DNA of 64,000 nucleotides from Symsagittifera roscoffensis (GCF_963678635.1 NC_087068.1:21107029-21171028); one strand, 5' to 3'. Numbered from the stretch's first letter, positions 36,330 through 48,761 are shown. Notes: generated from the letters alone by a model not told the origin. Program-made: numbers and translations.

Positions 36330-37050
36330 TTTTGGCTTATTAGGCTTCGCCTTATTTTATGTCGGCTTAGTGGCCTGGTTTCGAGTAGTTTCATGGGAAA
36401 CCTAATTTCTATACTCAACTCTGAATCGCACAAATGCTAAAAAACTTGATAGAAATTATAGTTTAGGTTTTTCATGACAACAATTTTTTTCTTTTTTCTT
36501 TGTTTTGTTTTTTCTTTGTTTTTTTTTTGTTTTTTCTTTTGCATGACAACAGCTTTTTTGTTTTTTCTTTTTCAATTTGATAAGTTTCGGCCTGTATTAT
36601 ATCCATTTAATAGTAGCATATTGCGCCTTTCGATGGGCGAAAAAAGTGTGTATGTGCGTGTCTGTGTTTTGAGGGTGAGGCGGACTTAATAACTTCTGAG
36701 TCTTTTCTGTGTTTTTTGATTTCCTATTTTTTTTCGTCTTGATAGGTTTCGGCCTATATTACACCGGCTTATTCGCATCATAATACGCCGTTTCACGAGC
36801 TATGTATATGTTTTGACGGTGAGGGGGTCTTTTTATTTCACGGTGAGGGGTACTTAATAAGACTAACTTTTTATTAGTCTTAAAATTATTTATTTTTTCG
36901 GCTTTGTTACCGCTTGATAAGTTTTCTTTTGATGATTATTTCCCAGTCTATTGTCTTGTTTCGTTTTTGTTCTAAAACTAGCCTTATCTATAGATCTGGT
37001 TTTTTTGAAATTTTTGTGTGATAAAATATTTGCTTCGCCTCTGTGTGATA
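36330..37050 (+). repeat. TATCGGCTTATTGGCC-type array, second copy
   Basis: Diverged units near 36340, 36575, 36740 and 36900 with 'TTGATAAGTTTCGGCCTATATTA' followed by 'CGGCTTA' and 'GACGGTGAGGGGG'. It includes a long T/C-rich tract at 36480-36565 and ends near 37031-37050 with TTGCTTCGCCTCTGTGTGA, matching the end at 23264. Confidence 0.6.
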
Positions 37051-37539
37051 ATTTAATTTTGAAGAAAACTTTAGGGGCAAATTTAACGAAAAAATGTTTA
37101 CAAGTTTTCTTTTTGTTTTCTACTTGAAGTATTTAAGTGTTTTAAGTATAACTCAATTGGTCTGGCGAGACCATACTTCTAAGCAAGCTTTCGAATGGGG
37201 ATCATCAAAAACGGCGGGACCCTACTTCTAAACGAGTACCCTTTTCCAATAATTTTGTCTGGCACCGCTGGTGCAGTTTAAGTGCTTTTTAAGTGAAAAG
37301 TAAAAACGTCATTTACACCTGAGTCGTAGCCTTAAACAAACTCAAATGCGTTCAAACTCCGGTAAACTTGAATTTAGATGAAATATTATTAAATTAACAA
37401 AATTATGAAGACATCACATCATTTTTGTACTTTATTAAAGTAGCAAATAACGCACATACTCAATTGACCGAATATTTGCTTTTGTTCCGACTACTTCAAA
37501 AAAAATGACAAATTATTTGTTCTCGGCGAAGTTTTTTTC

Positions 37540-39240
37540 TCCGGATCAATTTAGATTTTTAACTAGCCATTTTGGCCTAACTTTCTATCATCGGAATGAC
37601 ATTGTTGTCCTTAGGCTCAAATTGAAAAAGATATTTTACCGGGCCTGAATCTTCAAGGGCTTGAAGACTTGGCCAATTTGGGACAAATAACACGCTGTGT
37701 ATTTCGGGCTATTAGTGCGTAAGAAATTGTTTCAAATGGAGTTGAGGCATCTTATGTATTCTAGTTGATAGAACAATTTGAGCTAAATATATCACTTTTT
37801 ACTTAAGCATGTGGTGGATGATTTTCAGGAAAAAAAAAGACTTTTTTAAACAAGGTTTTATTATTTTTTAAAATTTTCATCATTTTCATTTAAATTGAAC
37901 ACTACTGAATAAGACTTTAAAGGGCAGTGCAATATTCGGGGCGTCGCCCTGATTTTAACAGCCTTGTTTTATTTATCAACTTTATAAAAGAAAAACTAGT
38001 TCATATAATTTGAAAAGCAATCAGAAAATCTGGGTTTCGCTATGCTACAAGCAGTCTGGTTGTTCCGAGTTTTCAGTTTTCAACTCGCATACAGTGTTTA
38101 TTTTCAAACAACGGAGATCGTACCAAAATTTTATCATGTTACACTTGTTGCTAAAACACCCGAAAAAATTAAACTATATTTTAGCTTGGGTTGATTTTCT
38201 CCATTAGATCAAATTCGGTGATCGGCATAACAATTTATGTGAATGAAGAATTTACGGGCGACAGGAGTTTAGACAAAAAGCAAATTAGACGACCCCAAAA
38301 AAGTTAATAGTCAGGAAACAAATATCAGAGATGACAAAAATATTTAAATCAGTTTTATTTTAAAATCATTTTGTCTGGTTTTGATTTCTTTTAGCGTGAA
38401 GAATTGTTTGTTAGTTTTGAATTAAATATAAACATTTAGTTTTGAACATATAGTTTCCTATACGGCTAAAACTAGCACTTAATAATTTTCTTTTTTTTTG
38501 CCAGAAAGTATTCGAAACCAGTTAGGGCAGCTGAAACATCCATGGTTTCGACCTGATTTACGTGCAGTCATGTTGTTCCGACTTTCGAAGAGAGTGCGGA
38601 ATATTTATGCTTGGGGTAGTCAGTATTATATTTTTTAACTAAGCAATTTTGACAAAATTTTTTGCCATCTGAAAAATATTGTTGTCCTGTGCTCAAATTT
38701 AACAAAATATAATTTACCTGTTATCTTTTTTTGCAAAGTTACGTGGATTTGAAAGCGGATAGTTAGGCAAATGTGAGATAATTTACGTGCAATTTAAAAT
38801 AATAAACGCTCGATATATTAAGCGGCAATTTGATGCCTTCAAAATTGATTTGAGACTCGCAATTCAATCCATCATTCCATTAAAGCAAAACAAGACGCTT
38901 AATGCACGCTTTGTGTTTGGCATAGCGTGTGGGGATAAGATAAAGAAAAAATTGTTTTTTTTTTGATTACGTCAATTATTGAACCAATTTTTTTATTTAG
39001 CCTTAAAGTGAAGTCGGATCATTCAAGGATTTGCCCTGATGTACGAGTAGTCTTGTTCCTAATAAAAGCATATTTTTTGGAAACATTTCATTTCGAGCAT
39101 CAAGGCATAGCCAAAAATTTCCTTTGCCAAAAATTGTTTGAGACCAATCAAAGGGCAGTCATGATATGCGAGCAGTCATGATTGTACTAAAATTTCCAAA
39201 AAATCGAGTTTGGGCACAGCCAAAAAATCGAGCTTGGGTA
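37540..39240 (+). repeat. Diverged repeat copies, spacing about 1.07 kb
   Basis: The segment 'TTTTTAACTA...CATTGTTGTCCT...GCTCAAATT' occurs near 37555 and again near 38630. A second shared segment, 'GGGCAGT...AATATTC.GGGC..CGCCCTGAT', occurs near 37920, 38520 and 39020, and again at about 41050 downstream of the gene. Confidence 0.5.
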
Positions 39241-39652
39241 GTATGGCTACAGATGGGTATATTTCTGAGGTATATCTGGGGGTAAATTTTTATTTGTGTA
39301 CGTGCTAACTAATATTTTCTCGCAAAATGAAAAAAAGAGTATGCTAAAAGACCTATTTTGAAAAACATTGGAGTAAACTAAGCAACTACTTTGACGCCAT
39401 GAAAATTTGAACAAAATAAGCAAGTGGTATGCTACTGGCCCGCCACTCGTGTTATATATGCAAGTCAATTAGCGTACAGAACCGAAAGCAGAAGCTGTAT
39501 CCATTACTCAAACTCAAATTCGGTTAAATAATCATGCCTCAACTACCTACACGCCGAAGAAATTGTTCAGCACGAGAACACAAACTGTATTTAAATGAAG
39601 ACACAAAGACCATGCCGGTCTTCTTTTAGTTAACCGATGCAACTTGGTTTAG

Positions 39653-39911
39653 GAATCAGAGACATCAGACTTGAGTCGTGTGTGTTTCTCTGGCAAGCAC
39701 TGGCTCTACAGCGAACGACACTAATGCTGGAACACAGGGGCGAAGAACCCTATCAAGGGATGCTACCCGAATACAGAGATAAACTCGACTCGCCTCAGAA
39801 AAAAGCCCTGAACAAATTGTCGAGCAAGGAGAAATATTTGTTGCTGACTTACTTGAACGAAATGATAGTTCTGTATTTAGATGTCCCTGATTTAATGAAG
39901 CCAGATTACCA
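39653..39911 (+). CDS. RNF213: RNF213-like downstream exon D
   Basis: Acceptor ACTTGGTTTAG ends at 39652 and donor GTAAGG begins at 39912. The phase fits on both sides: two bases complete the glycine codon begun by exon C, and two bases are left for exon E. It encodes IRDIRLESCVFLWQALAL and continues to DLMKPDYQ, a helical stretch typical of the RNF213 C-terminal domain. The codon before the acceptor region (39631) is a stop, which confirms that the exon must start at the AG. Confidence 0.75.
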
Positions 39912-40200
39912 GTAAGGCATTGAAACTTTTTATCAAGAATGCTAACTAAGCGTCATATAAATCTAACTCAATAAGTTTGCTCGAAAACCGACTGAAATTT
40001 CTAGCTGAAACCGCTAGAAATTAGTTTTGGGGGAAAAAGTTGGAAACGATAATTGAATGTTTGAAAGCTTATCGAAAAATGGTTGATTGTAGAAAAACCA
40101 TCATGAGGAATGATTTAATAAATTATTTGTATTGTTTGAGGTAATTAAAAACGTTAACAAAAAACGCTTATGAATGTAGCTCAAAATTGATCTGTTTCAG

Positions 40201-40330
40201 TATTGTAACGCAGTGCTTCGAGGCATGGTACTTAGAGGACGAAGAACTCGCCAGTTTGGATCTACCAGAGTGGTGTCAACTCAGATACGCCGAAGACATC
40301 GTCAAGCATCTGATCGAAAGCATAAACTGA
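40201..40330 (+). CDS. RNF213: RNF213-like terminal coding exon E
   Basis: Acceptor GATCTGTTTCAG ends at 40200. The first base completes the codon left by exon D. The frame then runs for about 43 residues (including QCFEAWYLEDEELASL and LPEWCQLRYAEDIV) to TGA at 40328-40330. It is too short for a typical ORF scan but strongly supported by the splice site and phase. It gives the C-terminus of the protein. Confidence 0.75.
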
Positions 40331-40514
40331 AAATAAGGGAATCACATTTGCTATTAAATCATCTTCTGTTTCATCTTCTGAGTTAACTTGAACGATATCT
40401 GCACAATTAATCTGAAAAAAAAAAACAGATATAGTGTCTCAAATATTTACCGACCGAAGTATAAACCAACCAAAAGCGCTGAGTAAATAACCCAGCCGAA
40501 CTATTACTTAAATG

Positions 40515-40520
40515 AATAAA
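40515..40520 (+). terminator. Candidate polyadenylation signal of RNF213-like gene
   Basis: AATAAA about 185 bases after the predicted stop codon. It is the first canonical hexamer seen downstream in sense orientation. Confidence 0.5.
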
Positions 40521-41346
40521 ACTTGCGTGACTATTGTAACTGTTACCTAAGTAGAACATAACAATTATAGAACAATAACGCACATTCCAATGCTTTATAT
40601 GATAGCTTTTTGCTCCGATTTTAGAAGAAGAAAAAAGAGGAATATATATGCTCGGGGTGGTTATTTTTATTCAGAACACTTACAAAACTCTTATCCGTTG
40701 ATCTCTTGATCTGCATGGGCCAAACGAGTGTGCACATCACTTTACTAACCTGCCAAGAGTATGTCCATAAATGCTCGTGTTAATAAAAACCAATTAGCTG
40801 CCTTAATTCAGTTTATAACGATTTTGTAGTGCCGTATTATAAAGCGAGCAGTTTTGGACATACTAATGACAGGTTAGTATAATGGGGTGCACTACAAAGT
40901 CGTTCGAAATTGAATTCAGGCAGATTATTGGTTTTAGTAATCCATACGCGACTCAAATTGCAAAACCTAATTTTTTAAATTTTGTTAGCGTAAAATTCAT
41001 AGTTTTGCCAATTTTTATTTTACCAACAACTATCCGAGACTATTTAAAGGGCAGTCGAAATATTCAGGGCTTTGCCGTGGTACGATCAGTCTGGTTTATA
41101 ATTCGGCTGGTTTGTTTTCTACTAGCATATTCCTCTACTTCTATTGTAAAGTGAAACGTAATTGTATACTAACAATATATACATAAAAAAAAACATTTGT
41201 ATAGTAAATTGTAAATTTTCAGATTGTTTGAATATATAGTTGATTTGATTAAAAAGTTTTTAACCTATCAAAAAATTTTGAGAACGAAAGAGCTTAAAGA
41301 TAATTCTTAAATTGAACAAGGATAGTCGGTTGCTATACAAGTAGCC
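40521..41346. other. Intergenic, repeat fragment
   Basis: No gene. A copy of the dispersed GGGCAGTCGAAATATTCAGG repeat lies at about 41050-41100. Confidence 0.5.
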
Positions 41347-41376
41347 CATAATAATAATCATAATAATAATAACAAA
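41347..41376 (-). repeat. LINE 3' microsatellite tail
   Basis: CATAATAATAATCATAATAATAATAACAAAG on the plus strand, i.e. a (TTA)n-like 3' tail for the minus-strand LINE. Shown only as the repeat; it marks the 3' end. Confidence 0.75.
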
Positions 41377-41680
41377 GAATTTAGGACTAACCCAAGGGTT
41401 CGCATAAAACCCAGTGACTGGGACGTTCAACGTTCGTGCTTCAGTTGTTAAAGTTTAGTTTCTTCAAATATCTACAGTTGTTGCAGCCACATAATATCCG
41501 CCAAGTGCATGAATCTGATTCGTTGTAGCGGGTTTTGAAGAACTTTGTATAAACTTCCAGCAGTTTAATTTTGCATCCTGGATTAAAGATTATGTCAAAT
41601 TTGAAGTAATCGTTAAAAAGGTTCGCCAGACGGCAAGCTCGAAACCAGTAATCGGATTCACACTTCTTCAGACGTATTTG

Positions 41681-44275
41681 TTAGCAGGCAAAATTTCGTT
41701 TTGCTTGTGTTCTTCGGGTACCGATGTCTGTGATGGTTACTTGACTACGCCAGTCTATGTCAACTTTTCCGGTTAGTATTTTGGCAAACAAGAGAATAAC
41801 ATGAAGTTTTTGATATAAGGAGATTGGAAGGATATCCAGTTTCACGAGCTTATCCTTGTAGGATATGTTGTTTGTGATGAAGATCCATGATACTGCTTTT
41901 CGCTGGATACTTTCAAGAGTACCTAAGTAGCCTTTTGATGTTTTCCAAAGGGCTGATCCGTAGTTTAAAATTGGCACAACATAACAGATATATGCGTTCT
42001 TTCTGGTCCAAAATGTCGCTTTTGAAAGATTCCGTTTAAGGATGAAGAGAGCGTTCAAGGCTTTTTCGGTCCTTTTCTTTGCATGCAGAGTCCACGAGAG
42101 TGTGTCATTTACGAGAATTCCCAGATCTTTCATACATTCAGTTGTTTCAAATTCATGGTTTGGCAGTGCAATAAGAGCTGTACCTTTAATGCAGAGCACT
42201 TTACTTTTTCCTAAGTTCATTGACATGAAATTTTCGTCACACCACCGCCACAGTTTTCTAACGTTTATATTCAGTGTTAAAGGGTTGTCGCCTACAATTT
42301 TGTAGTCATCAGCATAACTGAACGATTTGGACATGACACATGATGGAAGATCGTTTATGAAAACCAAGAAGAAGAGCGGTCCGAGGATGGAGCCTTGTGG
42401 TACGCCACTGAATACTTCTAATTCATCTGAAACAGTGTCATTTAGTCTCACAGTTTGCTTCCGTTTATAGAGGTAGCTTCTTAACAGATTCAAACAGTTT
42501 CCACCAATCCCCAGAGCAGCCAACTTTTGTATGAGAAGCTCATGCGTGACTTTGTCAAACGCTTTCTCGAAGTCTATATAGAAGATATTCAGATAGGAGA
42601 AGTTTTCAGACTCTAAGCAGCTATAGATTTCATGTAGATATTCTATAAGGTTCGTTATAGGTGACCGTTTGGGTCTGAAACCATGTTGGGATGATGCCAG
42701 AGTTGGGTAAACAATTGGAGTCAGCTTCTCGAAAATCAGTTTCTCTAGCAGTTTTGAAACTGTTGAAAGCAGGCTGATAGGCCTGTAATTACTCACATCT
42801 TGTTTATCTTCGTCTTTGAATATTGGTGCAGTTTCACTGATTTTCCATTTTTCCGGAAAATGGGGCTTTATTTGCGATGAGGTTAAACAGTAAGTGCAGT
42901 GATTTCGGCAGTGAAGTAAGTTCCCGATCTTATCCGGTCCTTTGGCTTTATTTACATCCAGTATTTGCAGAACGTTTTCTATTTCATCGGTCGTAAAGTG
43001 TATCTGATTTAATAGGGTGCTATTTTTTTCGCGTATTTTCGTATAGTAGGTGTTTTGAGTGAACACTGATTGAAAGTGTTCGTTGAATAATATTACTTTT
43101 TCAATATCTGTATTGGCAGTTCTTTGATCCAAAAAAATTCCGGTAGGGATAGTGTTCGACTTGGTGATCGACTTCAAGTATCTCTGTATGTCGCTGAATT
43201 TGCCTTCCTTGAAGAGCGTCATCTAATGTAGATGCTGGTCATTTTGAAGCGACAGGGTGAGCTCAGTTTGTAGACATTCGATTTTGATTTTGTTTTACGG
43301 CGTGGGCTGCCGTTGTTGTTTCAATTGAAGTGTATTTAACTTCTTGATGAGGTTTGAAGAGTTGCCACTTACCCATGGAGCCAGTTCGGACCTATGTTTT
43401 CTAGTTATTGGAAGAAGATCCTTTAATATTTCGTGTAGCCACTTATACCAAAGTTCGACCATCAAGTCCCCGTTGCTCATGCAGTATGGTCGGAAGGGAT
43501 GTTGGAGAATGAACTCAATAATTTCTTTCCAGTTAGCTTTCTTGTAACCAAATATACCGAAGTCTAGCTTTTGTTTGGGAGACGGTGAAGAGATATGTAC
43601 AGGTCGGATGTCAAACGAGACTTTAGCTTGATAGGGTTTGTGATCAGAATTGAAGAGACTTCTCTGATGGTTATCAATGACTATGCTTGTCACATACTGG
43701 GGTTTATTGAAAAAGAGAACATCCAGTGACCTTCCGTCCTGGGTTTTTATGAGTTGCTGAAAATTTGATTCACATAGTTCATTAAGGATTGTTTGCTCGA
43801 AGAGAGATGTTGACCTCATTGAGGGCCAGTGTGTAGATGAAAGATTGATGTCTCCAGCTATATATGAGCAAACAGCACTGTATTCGAACTGTTTTCGCCT
43901 AATGAATTTTAGGAGCTCAACGATGTCCGGAAGAGTCCATGTGTACGCACTGTTTGACGGGGCGCTGTAAAGTCAACATATTAGGAATGTTTAATTTAAG
44001 CATATACGAATTATCACACAGTCTTGAAAAATTGAGTCAATTTGAGAGCTTGGAATGTTTTTGCTTACTGCTATCAGTACACCGCCATGCTTTGTCAACC
44101 CTTTATCAGATAGTCTGTCTTTTCGATGTATCGCATAGTTGGTTAGAAACAGACCTATATCGCTAAAGCTCTCTGTGAGCCAGGTTTCTGTTAGGCAGAT
44201 AATTTGATAATTATTTTTCACTTGAACGGCATTGGAGAAATTTGTTCGGCGTTGGTATTCAGGTATACTTCTCAC
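41681..44275 (-). pseudogene. LINE ORF2: APE endonuclease and reverse transcriptase, broken
   Basis: The endonuclease part starts near 44275 (ICLTETWLTESF, a catalytic-Glu motif; HGGVLIAVS), continues with GDINLSSTHW near 43850 and ends with SDHKPYQAKV. The reverse transcriptase part has FYIDFEKAFDKV, GVPQGSILGPLFF and the catalytic SYADDYKI. The pieces lie in one frame but are interrupted by stops near 43991 and 43978 (with likely indels), at 43295-43297 (TAA) and at 43223-43225 (TAG). The RT segment itself is open for 513 codons. The product would nick target DNA and prime reverse transcription there; this copy cannot make it intact. Confidence 0.9.
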
Positions 44276-44308
44276 ATTGAAAATTAGTATATTTATGAAA
44301 GCTGCTTG

Positions 44309-45186
44309 TCATTCGTCCGCCACGGGAAGCTTCTCTTTTGTCCACTTTGCGCCCTGTCGAATTAACAGGGTTGCGTCACGAACACGCAGATTTTTCGGAT
44401 CGGTGCCTTCATTTATCAGTTCTCGTCGTCTCACAAGAGCTAAGTTAACAAGGTAGCTTCTTCTTTTGTCAGTTGTTTGCTGAGAAAGATTGGTTGACTG
44501 AAAGTTTTCAGCTTTCTCGCCGATAGCAGTACCATTCGACGCTGATATGCATCTGGAACTTTTAATAGGATAGTCCTCGTTTTGTTCTCCTCATATCGGC
44601 TAAGTCTTATGACGTCGCCTATAATAGCATTGACTTCCATATGGGTTAGTACATTTTGAACTTCTGCAAGGTCGTGTTCTTGGCGTACTCTTGCTTCTTT
44701 TTCCGTTGATTCTGGGATACCACGTATACGAATTCCATCGAGTTCTTCGGGAGGTTTCGGCATTTGTTCTTGTGATTTGGTAGTCGGACTATTTTGGGCT
44801 GGTTGCCCGGAATCGGGCGGTTTCCTTGTGAGAAGCGTTTTTATTTCGGACATAGTTTTCTTAAGGTCAGTCATTTCGGTTTCAAGGTTTTTCATCTGAC
44901 TTTCTTGGTGTTCATTTGAGACCGTGTTCACATGGGCAGATTGTGCTAGCTTTTCGTGGCGCTTCTCTTCGATACACTTGTTACAAAGAAGTAAGGCATT
45001 TTTTCCGATAGCCAGTACTCCATTGACAGCCGCTTCACTCAGGCCAGTACAATTTTTAGTCAGATGCATTCGACAGCCGCAGACGAAGCAGTCGAATGAG
45101 TTTTCTTTTTTCAGGATTTTCTCATCACAGGTGAAGCATGAATCAGAGATTGATTTGACTCGATTTCGAGTGTTATGTTTAGACAT
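44309..45186 (-). pseudogene. LINE ORF1 with PHD-like zinc domain, frameshifted
   Basis: The ATG at 45186 opens 248 codons. Near the start is a Cys/His array (CFTCDEK, CFVCGCRMHLTKNC, CNKC) resembling the PHD finger of CR1-group ORF1 proteins. A coiled-coil-like stretch (ETEMTDLKKTMSEIKTLL) and an RRM-like IRIRGIPES region follow. The frame breaks near 44456; the adjacent frame continues with RRRELINEGTDPKNL to a TGA at 44309-44311. ORF1 proteins bind LINE RNA. The single frame break makes this copy non-functional. Confidence 0.8.
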
Positions 45187-45190
45187 CTTT

Positions 45191-45306
45191 GAGGGGCTCA
45201 GAGCCAGAGACTCAATAAGCGCACCTATGTAAAGAGTAAATCTGAAAACAACTTCAGTACTTGTAGGGAGGGGCTCAGAGCCAGAGACTCGATAAGCACG
45301 CCTACC
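45191..45306 (-). repeat. 79-bp spaced duplication in LINE 5' region
   Basis: GGGGCTCAGAGCCAGAGACT occurs near 45191 and again near 45270, each followed by a similar ATAAGC.C.CCTA segment. Tandem 5' units are common in LINE promoters. Confidence 0.75.
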
Positions 45307-45309
45307 TGT

Positions 45310-45890
45310 TTAGTATTTTAGTCTTTTCGCCTCGCGTCTCTCTCCAGCTGATCTTCGCTTCGTACCACGCGTTTTTAAGATCCGTTTGATGTTGGGGTAA
45401 TAGTGCAGTACAGTGGCCAAAGTACGTAACTGAATGACAGAATGCTGATGAAGTCTGCGATACTCAGCAAGCACCGATTCGTCGATTTGTTCAGACGCGC
45501 TGATAACGTGCTTTGTCACGTCAATGACGTAACAGTCCAAGGCCTGCACAAGGTCATCAAAAATGTACGGAGCTCGTACTCGTTGACATGTGACAAGCAG
45601 AAGAGATTGGGAATTGTTTTCAGAGTCGCGATGAGTTGATCAACCGTTTGGGGAATGTTCTTCTTTTTTGGATGTGATGTTATTGTGTTGTTGAGTAGGT
45701 CATGCCACAGTATAAGGTTACGTTTCCTCAGCTGGGTTGACGTTAAATAATCGTAACAATAGTTTGCTGTATTAGGGTCAAGATTTAGGCCAGGCAAAGA
45801 AAGAACAGAATCGGCAAGCTTATGTTGTTTAGATTCGTCAAGTTTTGCAATGGAACGGCTAAGAGAGCTTGCTGCTACTATTTTGATCAT
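45310..45890 (-). pseudogene. Unrecognised small gene, frameshifted
   Basis: The ATG at 45890 opens MIKIVAASSLSRSIAKL and continues to about 45558. There a T-run on the sense strand shifts the frame into the 45549-45310 frame, which ends in a basic tail (RRSAGERREAKRLKY). Read through the run, the two parts look like one helical protein of about 190 residues. I do not recognise the family. It abuts the LINE 5' end and could be a retrocopied host gene or an assembly homopolymer error in a real gene. No nearby introns are evident. Confidence 0.45.
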
Positions 45891-46100
45891 AGAGAAGTAG
45901 AGATAGAAAAATGTATTTAAAGACAAATAAATTGAAATGAACTCAGCTGATTGTAGTTGGGATGAGAAATACAGCTAGTCTTCCAGACTGTGGGTCCACC
46001 CTGTTTAATCCTGAGTGTAATCCAGAGGGTATCGCTGTGAATAAACTTTCCAACAATTTCACTATTGGGGGCCACCACGGCTGCCCCATGCATTCATTTC
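45891..46100. other. Short non-coding spacer
   Basis: Nothing recognised; contains TGCCCC..GGGG-rich short segments near 46060. Confidence 0.4.
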
Positions 46101-46332
46101 AATCACGAGAAAACTACAGAAGCGTCAAAAATTAGCAAATTAGGCATAATAGACAAAAAGTGTTAGCAAATTAGGCATAATAGACAAAAATGTTCCGACC
46201 ATGTTCGTAAAAACTACAAATAAAAGTTCTTCAAAATACTAAGTTCTTCTAATTAGTGTACGTTTTGAGCGTGATATCACGAGAAAACTACAGAAGCGTC
46301 AAAAGTTAGCAAATTAGGCATAATAGACAAAA
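46101..46332 (+). repeat. Nested direct repeats
   Basis: CACGAGAAAACTACAGAAGC followed by GTCAAAA.TTAGCAAATT occurs at about 46102 and again at about 46277. Within the first copy the tail 'GTTAGCAAATTAGGCATAAT' is itself duplicated in tandem. It may mark a transposon end. Confidence 0.75.
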
Positions 46333-48761
46333 GGTGTCTTCGAGAAAAGATGAACTAATAAAATCTTGAAAAAAAATTTAGGCAAGTGCCAAATATAACT
46401 TTAAAAACTGTTTTTTTTTTGAAAAAATCAAATCCATTTTTTAGGCCTAAATGACCAATTTAAGAAGTTATCTTCACTTAATTTAGTCGAACTTAGACAA
46501 AACACCCAAAATTTCAAACCGGTTTTTCTCGTCGGGATTATTTTGGAAACTTTTTAGTGTGGTTCGGATTATGATTGAAAGAGCTTTAATATTATATATC
46601 ACTCAACCCAGAACAAAAAATTTCTCTCGGTGCTAATTTATAAGAAGCAAAATGAAATAGTCTATTACAAAGTTAGATACTTTCCCTCTATTGTTTTTAA
46701 CAACAGGCAGAACCAATTAGCGATGCCAACAACCAGTTTCGTTAAATGTTTTTTCATTTCAAGCAAGTAGTGATCAAAGCTTGGAGTTGGTCGCATGTTT
46801 CACTTCTAAAAAAAATATATTTTTTTAGGATTCCCAGCAGAAAAAAGATTAATAAAAATTTGAGCTTGAACAAATTGAACATTTTTCTCACAGAAAAAAA
46901 AACAAAAAAAAATCAGAGAGTCTGAACTACTTTCATCCACTCATTAAAAACTGTAGCTAGTTCATAGGAGCCTCCCATGAGTAAGGTTTACAGTTTCAAG
47001 CCCTAAAACAAACAGTTAAAACGCAGACTTTAATCAGGCAAAATGGAGCTTTGGCCGCTTCCAGTTCCACACAAATTTGGCATGACAGTTCAGCGAACAC
47101 AAATTGAGACGAAAGCCGCTATATCCAAAGAAATAATTGAAAAATAACGACAAAAACTAGGTTATCAAAATTTTCGTATATTTGCCTCGATTCGCCTCGA
47201 AAACATTTCCATTGAATGAAGCATGCCTATTTTTGGGATTGAATATTGAAGTAGCGTCGAAGCAAAACTTACGAAGCGCTAACAAAGGCGACATATTTTG
47301 AGTAGACGCCAAAAATATGTTTTTAAAAAAATTAAATTATTTTAGCACTCATTAACAAAAAAAGCCTGCCTCAAAACAATCACAAAATTGATACTTGTTT
47401 TGCATATCACTCGAGGCAACATGCGACCATTAAGACGATATTGTTCAGGCCGAAAAGTTCTTAAGCTGATTAAACACAAAACGGAAACTATCCCATTGGA
47501 GTTGCTGTCACAACCTACATTTGAAAACAAATTCGAGAAAAACCGGCAATTAATAAGCAGACATGCTCAAAGTATTTTCTGATTTGATTACCCTTGCTAA
47601 TTGCGTAAAATTTCATTAAGTTCATAAAAATGACCTGCAGATAGATGAAGCCAATAAAGCAAAAAATTTAAAGTCTCGTAATCTTTTTTTATTTCAAAAA
47701 AGTTTTCATATTAGTTTTTCAACAACCCAAAAATTGACTACAAAGAATTGTATTATTCAATTACCTCCACCATCAGGTTTTCATCTTGGTCATAAATATT
47801 ACATTAAGATTAATATTTTCTAATAAAAAAAAACTAAACTACAATTGAATAGTTCTTCTTTTTAAAAAAGCAAAAATTGACGTTAACCTCTTTAAACAGT
47901 TTTAAAACCTTGTAATTAAACTTTGATTTTTTTATCAAGAAAAAAAACGTATTTAAGATATTGGCTCGATTGCAAGCATAATGACCTTGTACGCATCGTG
48001 GCAAAAGTTCGGTTTGGTTTAAGCAAAGATTAACACGACTTATCCACGATGGAAAGGACCAACATACGACCCGTTGAGCTCCTTATAGAGAACAGCCGTT
48101 GACAATGGAGACTTGGACAACTCAACACCGATCCATTATTTATGAAAACTGCAATTGCGCCTTAGTTTCATTCATTTTATCTCAATTAGAGGTTTTACAC
48201 TTCTATGATGTAAAGGTCTACCTATTTATAACCATTATGAATAACACGGCCTCATAAACAGAAACAATTTGCAAGGCTTTAAATAAATGCACGTTAAGAA
48301 TATATTCTGAATAACAACTAGATAGTGTTTTTGAGTTTTTAAACAATTTGAAGATGTGGGTTTTTTGGATGTTAAAGAAAAAATCCTAAAATTTCATTTC
48401 AAGAAGAATCAGATGTGTATAATTGAAAACAAACTTCCATTTTTATGTTTTTTTTTCATGCGCATCTTTTCGCACTGATGTTGCAATATGTTTTCTCAGT
48501 ATACGGGGTAGCTATAATGGGAAAGACTCCAGTGATTAAGATAAGTATTCTTAGTACACCAAGAAATAGCTCATTTAGTTTTGCCCTTGATCGCAAAGGT
48601 TGAAACAAATAATTCAAAAGACTACTAGATATTTATAAAACGTTAAGTTTTGAAAAGAAATCCAATCAGAAATGTTTTTGGATTTGAAGTAGATTTAAAA
48701 AAAAACAAGAAATTATATGCATACCACCAAACGTTGCTTTCTGGAAAAAATTTCACATGCG
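46333..48761. other. Non-coding; candidate left flank of the Polinton
   Basis: No gene recognised. A diverged fragment of the 1.9 kb repeat family is near 46575-46620 (GAAAGAGCTTTAATAT). The left terminal inverted repeat of the Polinton should be here or in the gap, but cannot be found without the right end. Confidence 0.45.

Larger units (their letters stand above)
35929..39652 (+). other. RNF213-like intron with repeats
   Basis: Intron between exons C and D. It contains the T-rich array at 36330-37050 and diverged dispersed repeats at 37540-39240. No coding sequence is recognised. Confidence 0.55.
41347..45308 (-). mobile_element. CR1-type LINE, nearly full length but inactive
   Basis: A non-LTR retrotransposon on the minus strand. 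Its parts in order are a 5' region with a duplicated segment (45191-45306), ORF1 with a PHD-like zinc domain (45186-44309), an ORF2 with APE-type endonuclease (44275-43295) and reverse transcriptase (43222-41681), a 3' UTR, and a TAA/ATT microsatellite tail (41347-41376). CR1/Rex1-group LINEs have this ORF1 type and short microsatellite 3' ends. Stops and frameshifts in both ORFs show that this copy is dead. Confidence 0.85.

Noticed and set aside
36474..36689. 71-codon open frame rich in Phe
   Set aside because: Translation of a T/C-rich tract within a repeat array.
37262..37274. Hairpin GCACC-GCT-GGTGC as a third Helitron end
   Set aside because: Not followed by GTTACACG and CTAG.
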